From Rhyacichthys aspro (lineage: Eukaryota; Chordata; Actinopteri; Gobiiformes; Rhyacichthyidae), in contig CM072160.1 in NCBI GenBank assembly GCA_036850595.1, positions 18,083,906 to 18,147,905 of the forward strand: 64,000 bases of DNA. The letters are read 5' to 3'. A program made the translations under genes and the position numbers. The notes beneath the pieces are model-generated. The model did not search any database. It had not been told where the DNA came from and saw only the letters and a program-made list of their open reading frames with translations. Below, piece after piece: positions 50,101 through 59,100 of this stretch (position 1 is its first letter; every line of letters starts with the position of its first letter).

Positions 50101-53100
50101 AGCAGCAGCAGAGCGGAGAGGGAGGCCGTCAGCGCCAGCGGGACGGTACAGTCATCCTCCTCCTGCACCACCTCTGCGACTAACAGACAGAAGGTCACGT
50201 CAACCTGGGAAACGCTGAAGTAATGCTGTTTGTTTTGTGCAACTCAATTAAAGATCCGGCTGCAAATAGTGTCCCGTAGCTTTGTTTAATTTGCCCGTTT
50301 TAATTTGTGGCCGAGAGGCTGTTTGTCGAGTGTAAGTGCTTTTAAAAGTCTTACAAGTGCAGCTACAAATGGAACATTACCGAGTCAAAAAAGCGACATT
50401 TGTTTTTGAAGCAGTGGGCATAATAAAGTGCAACTTCAGCTCCACTTGACTGACTCATGAATAAGCAGAATGTTGTATTGCAATTTGGTCTAGCAATATA
50501 AATAGTGAAAATACTCAGGGCTTTTTATAGACAGATGAGAAAGACTTTGTCAAGTGTAAGTGGAAATGTTTTTAAACTTTTGACCTTCTCTTTATAAAGC
50601 TTTGGGTTTGGTCTTTGTTGAGTCCTAGGTTCAATTCTGGGTTATACTGTGTTTTAATCTTGGGTTTAGTTATGGTTTGGACCTAAATTTTGTGCATGTA
50701 ACTGTTGTAGTTTAGGCCTTGACGCTGACCTCTTTTAGCCCTGGGTTTGGTCCAGGTTTTATTCCGACCTAGGTTATTCTTTAATTAGTTCAAGGTTTAG
50801 TCTGGTTTAGTACTTGTGAACTCATAGGGTTATTTTGTTGTGGTAATCTAATGTTGAACATAACGTGCCTAGACCCAGTCACTTTTGTATTAAAGTCAAA
50901 TGGGTCTGAAACCACTTCTTATTCAAAACAAAATCAATCCTACTTGACCAATCATAACTGTTTATCTAAAATGAGGCTGGTTTTACAAAGTGCTTCTCTG
51001 ATTGGTGTATGTTTTTCATGACTGCCCCCTGAATTCTTATTGGTTTTCTCTCCAGTTGCCTACAGAGTTAGTTTAATCTGTGTCCCCTTAACTCAAATTG
51101 ATAGGGACCAGACTAATAGAATAGAAAAAGAATAAGGATGGCCTAATTTGCGACTAACACTTGCTTAATGGGCTGGAGTTGGCTTCTGTATCAAATTTAA
51201 AGCACAATGCTGGCTGTCTTATTGGCTCACATGGTAGAGCTTGTACCACATACTCCGGCGACCCAGGATCAGTTCAGTGGTGCTTAAACAGTCACACAGC
51301 TTGGTGTTGGTTTAGTCTGGGTTTACTCCTGGTTTCTGCCCTTGTTTATTGCAAGTTCTCTGAATTGCAGTTGGCTACCATTCACACTGGTTTAATGTGG
51401 CACTGAACGCAATACAATGTACCCTAACAATACTAAACACATTAGAACATGAAGTGCAGTGAACTACTCTGTCTAATGTCTGTCATCGTTTGCCGTTTCT
51501 CACCCACAGTCAGACGGACACTGCTCTGGAGTGGAGTGCTCATGGCCGACACAGAGACCAGACAGTCCACGGCACAGCTGGAGGCGGCCGTCACGCTGAG
51601 GTTACTGCTCACACTGAACAGGCTCTGTCCAGACTCTTTGGCGCTGACGTTATAATCATCACTGCTCACCTTCGCGGCATTTCACAAAGACAGACAACAT
51701 TGGATAGTTACACTCAGTATTCAAATGTTTGTGATTATAATGCATAGGATCTAGTAAAGGTTGAAAAAGGAAAGTAATTATGGGATTGACCAATACAGGA
51801 AAACGTCAAAAATATAACCCACAGAATAACCTGTTGTGCTGGAATTGAACTCATATTAAGAGCCATAAAAGCACATCGTCCATTCCAGCACAGGATACAT
51901 CTACTTACACTAATAAACAGCAAAAATAAATAAATAAATAGAGAAAAGGGAGGCAAAATGCATTCAAACTGTGATAAGAGTAAAACTAGACTCAGAGCAA
52001 GAAGTTGAAGGTAAGCTCTAAATTTTGGGTTTGATCTAATGTCTTAGTATTTAAATGCCAAATGTGTTCGTTGTGTTACTTTCTTTAATAAAAGCAAGCA
52101 GATGTTGTTGTTGGGGTTTGCCGTGCCTGAGCATGAGGGAAGGTGTTTACAGGAAATGCAGCTTTAACTGTGTAAAGCTAATTTAGCTTTAAAAAAAACA
52201 CACACACACACAACCAGGTACATACCTTTCTGCCGTTCAGCTGCCATTGTAACGTGGGCTGAGGGTACCATCCTGCTGCTTGACATTCAAACTCCACAGT
52301 CTGCCCTTTCAAAGCAAGCTTCGTCTCCCCCAAGACTCTCACACTGCCCTTTTCTGGTTCAAAAAAATAAAAAACACTTTAATATGTTCATTTTTGCCAC
52401 ACATTATTGTAATATCTGCATATAGAAGACAGTCTAAATTAGCATTCACTTGTCTGCACGTACAGGGACTAAAAAGAGCGTTTTTATTTGACATGTTCAC
52501 TTATAAAAGATTGATTTCATCTTTCATCTATCTCAGTGATTGATCGCATGCCTCAGAGTCTCAGTCGTCTGATGGGAGCAACTCTTTCTTCCCTCCATCA
52601 CTTTCAGCCAAATCAGCCACTTAAGGCCCTGGGAGATACAGTATCTCATACGTGAAATCCATTGTCTCACACAATGAAAGGGAGTGGATGCAGCAGACAA
52701 TTGCTATAGACAGAAAGATAATTACAGGAGCTTCGGAGCTTTGTCTCCGCGAATGACATGTCTATGTTGATTTAGCCTCAAATCTTTAGATGTTTTGTGT
52801 GCGTTATTGGCCCTTCGCTGTTCTCCGGGAGCTTTTATTTGATGTCATAAACATACCGTCCTATTGTGAGAGTTAGTGCTCCTGATAGCACAGATAGGGC
52901 TCTAAAGGAACTGCAGAATAAAGCTTCAAACAGAAGTTGGATTTGTGCTGACTGACGAGCCACGTTAGACGATGACGGCTGATTGATACAAACAGGAAAA
53001 GAGCACTCTAACCAATGGGATTGTTGAAGACTGTGGAAGAGGGGCTGTCCAACTGGCAGACTGCAGTCCATATCTGAACCTTAAGAGGATACTACCTGGA

Positions 53101-56100
53101 CAAGATCCCAGTTTACTTTATTACTAATGTGTCTTTAATTATGTCATTAAACTGACAAGTGTAGAACATTGTGTTTCTATATGAAGAGCCAAAGACTTAT
53201 TACAAGAGTCAGAAGTGGACCTTCTATTTTCTTTTGTTTTTTTATCTAAATCTATTGAGAATCCCTGAATGTTTTGAACTCATTTGACCACCACCACCAT
53301 TGGTTGTATGCTTATCTAATTGCATTCAGAGGTAGTTTAATCTGTGTCCATTAGTTCCACCCACTGGAATTCAAACTCAAATCTACAGTATGTATCACTG
53401 CTTCAAAACATTTTACTTACCAAACATTTTACATTTTAAGTGAAGACACAATAAAACAGTAAGCAAAAGGCATCTGAACATAGTTTTGCAAGCAGAGGAT
53501 GATGATATTGGATGACCTGTCAGACAGTTAAAATATTAGGGTTTGTATTCATCTGGATTACTGATACTCTGATACTGATACTAACTCTGCAGGTTACAGT
53601 TCATTTATAACAAGAAAGGAGTCGTGTCTAAGAAGAATTTCACAAAACGTAATAAAAAATGGAAAAAGTCCTGCACTTTTTTAAGAAGGGTTAGGCTGAA
53701 CATTTTTGCACAATAACGCAGCTAGGAGGAGCATATGGAAAGATTTTTCAGAACATATCCTGCTGTTTGAGGCTCACATTCAACATGCTAATGGGGATGT
53801 CTCACTCCAGGATGCTATCGTAAGCATGCATGGTTGGATTTTATTTCTATAAATCAACGGCTCAGTCACCGCGGGCATTTTTTTCACTCATCTCTGATTT
53901 ATATCAAAGAGGCCTTTCTTTTCTGCAGCACCATTGCAGATTCTGTTTGTACTCAACAGCCCATGCAGCCATATTGATTCCAATGGTCTGAGTGTGAGCG
54001 GGAAAAAGAATAGTGATAGAGTAGCAACCGCACACAAAGTGACTGCTCATATTTACATCACGTTCATATTGGACAATTAACGCAGCTCCGGGAGCAGGGA
54101 TGAGAGCACATGCTGTACAGTCCAGCGGCCGGGTGTAGATTTACGGCTCCGATCCAACAGTATATTCGGGTCTGCAGTACACAAATCACAGGCAGAGTTG
54201 CTGACTGTTAACTGGGCGTGCCAGGATGCACGATTAATTGAAAGGCTGTGTCAGGTCATAGTGATCCTCAGCTCCCACACTGGAGGGTCCGATTCTCCAT
54301 ACACCACTGTTAATGGCTGCATATGTCAGTGCGGATTTGTGGCACTCGCTGCAAGAGATGCTGTCCTCAGAATTTACTGGAGCCAAAGGGTCATTGGTCC
54401 TGTTCCATTCGCTTTTTGTAGCAATGTAGCCACTCATCCACTCATTTTTAGCGAGTTTTTTATGAGTTCTCAATTTACTTTGGAGTAACAAGTGAAAAGT
54501 TTTACAGGAATTGTGCCATTTAAAGGACTTTAAAGAACCCATATGTAGCTTTAGACCTTGTACCTTTTCAAGACTAGCACTTGGGATAAGATGCTAGCAA
54601 GAGACACAGGTTCACTAAGATATCATATAATAATAAACACTAGTTTGTTTGTTTTTTTGTTGTTTTTTATATATATTTAACAACTTGTTGAAATGTGTGG
54701 TAATATACTGTATCTACTCACTGTCTTTAGTAGGGTGACAATATGTCCCTATATGACCCGGGACAATCCCGATTTTAAGGCCCCTGTCCCATGTCTTGGC
54801 GGATATCTACAAAAACACTGAAATGTCCTGATTTTGCCCTCTTCCTTGATAAAGGCAAAGCAAAACATTGTGCTTGAAACTAATTTTTCTGTAGACTCTC
54901 TGTATGTTAATCACAGAGTTACCATGGTGATGACAATATTAAAGAATTGAAAAAGATCAACAGTGTTCCTCAGATTTGTAGCTTGAGAATGATTGGTTCT
55001 TAAACATGAGACTATTGCTAAGTTGTCCATCTCCAGCGTTCACAGTTTGACCTGTCATCAGCCGAAAAGAAAGGCATTATTTACAAATGAGCTCCAGGAA
55101 CAACACAACTGTCTAAGAAAAGCTCCTGGGAAAGAATAAATTGTGTTTTGCAGACTTTGTAAGAGTGAATTTTCTGTCAAACACAGTAAAAGTTTTTAAA
55201 AAATTAACACTAATTAATACAATCAGTTCACTTTTTTATTGTTTACTGGTGCTGTATTGATTTCTGGTGACATTATTTTTCATTTGTTAATGTACTGTCG
55301 TAGTAAAACTTTGCAGTAAAACTAAAGTGTCCTGATTTTTTGGTTTGAAAATGTGGTCACCCTGCTGTACGGTTCCTGTCAGGGGTTTGAGAAGAGGAAA
55401 AAGAAAGTGTTTTTTGGTGTAAGATGAAAAGTGTGTGCAAGTGCAAGACATGGTTTACGTGTAATGAATAATTACTTTGTTAAGGGTTCGTCTGTCTGCC
55501 CCTTGCCCAAACATGTTTCACACACTCACAAAGTTATGAGTTTGTGTTCATTTTAACCCTTAAAAACTAACTCCAACGTTGAGTATATCTTTACAATGAC
55601 CAAAGCCAGGGTGTGTGTGCGCCCTAAATATCCATATGTGCATTACATGTAGACTACAAGTTACCTTCTTTTCTTTTCCATTAACTGTAAGATAAATAGA
55701 ATGTTGACAGCAATGTAATTTTAGAACTTAATTGATATATTTCACGGTTTTGTTATTGGAGTATAAGGCCTGTGATGTCTCTTTGAGGTGTTCTTGCTCT
55801 GGCAACACATAATTCTCTACCATCAATTGAAGTTTTAAGGGTAAGCTGTTAAATAATTAATTCAAGCACACATTATTTAAATCATAAAGTATTTTATATG
55901 TTTATTGACATGTCCTAACCTGGGTAAAACAGTGCAGTGAAAGCAAATATTCCTAACCACACATCATCTGCTAAATGCTAACCCTATTTATTCACCAGAC
56001 AGTCCCTTGAACTAATCCATATGGAAATTCACACGTTGCCTTTTAAACCGAAGCTATCGATTTAACTAGCTCCCGGACTGTTTTGGGTTTTCGGCTGTAA

Positions 56101-59100
56101 TTACTAAAGGGGAATTCCCTCTTGTAAATATACACTTCCCACTGCGGTGCTCTCCAGCTCCAGATAACAACTCCATCCAAACTTCAGGACTCTGCTGATT
56201 CTTATCGAGCCCTGACTCTGCCTAAGTCCTCTGCCGGTTTTCACAGAGCGTACCTAGATTATAGCTGAGGTGAAGAGAGGGGAAACCGCAGCCTGTAAAT
56301 CCTCCTCTACGGCCTGTTGTGACTGGTGTGGAGTCTAGCACTTTCCACCTGGTATTTATAACTCGGGGGCCGATCAATTCCCATCGTCCAAACCCACCCG
56401 AGACACCCCCCGCGCTGTCATTAACAATGTCAAAGAGGCCATCAAACACTCACCGTAGAGACCCTAATGATTTGCTACTCATCACTGATCCCTTAGGCAC
56501 AGCTTTTACCAAAACACTAAAAACTTTTCTCTTATTGATCCCTCCGCCGTAATGTCATAAATCAGAGGCGGTTCATTAAGATGTGTGCCTTGGACGCTGA
56601 GGCAGAACATTATGCGATATTATCAGAGTTTGGGTGGATAGAACGCTAGCTTTAAAGTGTTTTTTGAAAGTAAAATGTGTGTTTCTTCATCTGAATCCTT
56701 GTGAAAAATCCCTGAGAGAAACTACCTGCCAAAGACTTAAAAATGTATGCAGGAGAAGTATTTCTGTCCCATCTGTTACAAGTGTATTAGTTGCGCTGCT
56801 TTATTGTAAAACCTAGTAGGAAAGGAATGTTTATGGATTGAAAGCATCACCACTCATTTGACCTTTGATCCCTTTGGCACGTGACCTTAAAAACAAATAT
56901 ATTGAGCGATAACTCAGTCGAAATTGTGGCAAGGATAACCATGAAACAGTCAAAGTTTAATGGCTACAATATTTCTCAGGTCAGAAATATCCGAAGACAC
57001 ATTTTGCAGCAACTAATTTAGAGACTAATGTAAAACATAGAGGCTAATCCAAAGGCGAAAGGCAGTAACTAGGTTCAAGATGGTCAATTACAACAATCCC
57101 AGCTGCAGAGAACAGGAGATCTTTCAATAAGTACAGTTCCATGCACACTGGACAGTTCACAAGTCTTATTCTACTCATCTAATCCATGTCAATGCATGTC
57201 TAAGTGACACGAGGATATATTCTGGTGACTTTCTTCCCTCCGAAAACAACAAACTTCTACAAGAAAAGGGCACTCAGTTGTCAAATTGGGAGCACGTCTA
57301 TGTTCCCACAGCCTAATCCTAGCCTAACCCAGCTTAATGTTCCCTAACCCAGAATAAGGGGATTGTGGGTAATATTGAGAACGTGGCTTGTGATTGAGAA
57401 GGTTGCAAGTGCTAGTAATGGGACAGAGGCAGAGATCATTCATGTTAGCGCCCTTACCCGCATTTCAGAACAGTAGTTTTAGCATAATCCTGCTTCTAGA
57501 CACGCAAAAAATATCTTAGAAGTGTCGGAAAATAGTGCCTAAATTTGGAAAAAAAATAAATAAATAAAAAATGAGGGAACATAGGGGAGAGAGTTTCACA
57601 AATCGTCTTTGTCAGCGTTCACAGTACTGCATCTGTAAAGACAGATTCTGGTGAAATGCAATTAGACTTTTACATTTTCAGGAACACTGTTGTTGTGCTC
57701 AATTGCATCTGACATAAATGCTAGCCCCCTGAGACTTGAGAGGCTTTGTTCCCAAACTTATATTTTGTTGCTCTTTACCCTTTAATTGCACAAAAACAAC
57801 AGCTGAGATGTTTGGAAAGTCACAGTGGGGGGATTGTGGGTAATAGCCTTCAGTAAATTCTGGTCAGCTGCATGAGGGGGGCAATTCAAGTGCAGTTGAA
57901 AAAGTCGGGTCAGTCGGGTGATTGTGCACTTGAGGGGCACAAGTTCTATTATTGGGACAGAGACCGCTACAAATACCCACACTACGTACACAACGTACAG
58001 ACCTTGAACAAACAGACTTGCTGTTTTCTTGTCGACGTCCTGGAGGTCACAGGTCACTTCCCCCTGGTGTTGCCTCTGCGTGTTCTTCAGGACTAACACC
58101 CAGCCGTCCCCCTGAGGCGTCGAGATTTTCTCAGCTGTTACATTGGGGTTGGAGGATGGCACGATGGCGCTCTGCTGGGGGATGGTGAGTACTGTTTTTC
58201 CATTCAGCTGCCATATCATAGCTCCCCACTGAGGCTGGGTGGTGCTGCAGGTGAAGCGGGTTTCCTCCCCTCTTAGCACTGTCAGGGTTTCAGGAAGCAG
58301 CGTCATCCGAGCTCCCTCCGCTAAAAGAACAGAATCAGAATTAACATCCAATCAGTCTCAACGAGTGCATCATATTAGTTTTTCACAATTGCAAAGACAC
58401 ATTTCCTGAAACTTAAAACCCATTTCTCTATACTTCTAAAATTAAAACTCAGTCTAAAGCTAACATTGTTGTGATATTTTGCGTTCTCTCGTCAAAACTA
58501 ACACACAGAGAACAGACACAACACACTATAGCGCAAAACACTAAACACAATTGTCAGAATATCATCAGAAACAAAATGACAAAACTGAGTCAAGCTTAAC
58601 AAAACAAACTAAAGTTATTAAAATAGATGCAGCTTCATTTTTTTGTCAAGTCAAAAACACTCAACAACCAGGAGAGTTTACAGTATTCTCTACAGTAAAT
58701 CCTCAACATCATGTCTTTTGGTGAAAATTAGTTGTACTCACATTCACACAGTTACTGTATAGGTTTCTGTTTACAATTACAGCAGCACACAACCCCTTTT
58801 ACTGACACAAATCTTCAGCAACTAATACAAAGAATGAGTAAGAAAGTCTATTCACAAATGCAAAGCCTCTATTTTGTGCATAAAATGTCATCACTACTGT
58901 CATCTAAATCATCTTACTGTATCACTTGCACATTTAAAAATCTATTTGTTGTCCATAGTCCTCGTCCTCAAAGACCCTAGAAGTTTCAGCTCACGTATGT
59001 CTCAGAACTGTCTTTATATTGGCTTCAGTTCTTTAGCAACAGCAAGTGTTTTAAGCTTTGAGTGGCTGTGTGTTAGTGGAAACAGAAGTGTGTTAATTAA

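Larger units (their letters stand above)
50180..51503. other. igsf5 intron 4
   Basis: Holds the degenerate minisatellite, a dispersed repeat and a SINE fragment listed separately. The remainder is AT-rich with no further exon. Confidence 0.5.
52354..58002. other. igsf5 intron 2 (largest intron)
   Basis: Contains unique GC-richer blocks at 52540-52860, 53770-54200 and 56030-56640, the last with well-ordered non-repetitive sequence around 56320-56450. These are candidate enhancers or conserved elements. 53230-53400 carries a dispersed repeat shared with 50880-51120. The hAT remnant and the CTATGTTCCC-ended element are listed separately. The rest is AT-rich. Confidence 0.35.

Noticed and set aside
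51222..51290. A tRNA gene
   Set aside because: There are A- and B-box-like words only. No acceptor stem, anticodon arm or terminator can be drawn, so it is a SINE relic.
57782..58351. A 189-codon minus-strand open frame as one continuous protein
   Set aside because: Only 58003-58320 is an Ig exon. The frame runs past its acceptor and donor into intron sequence, giving a tail without Ig character.
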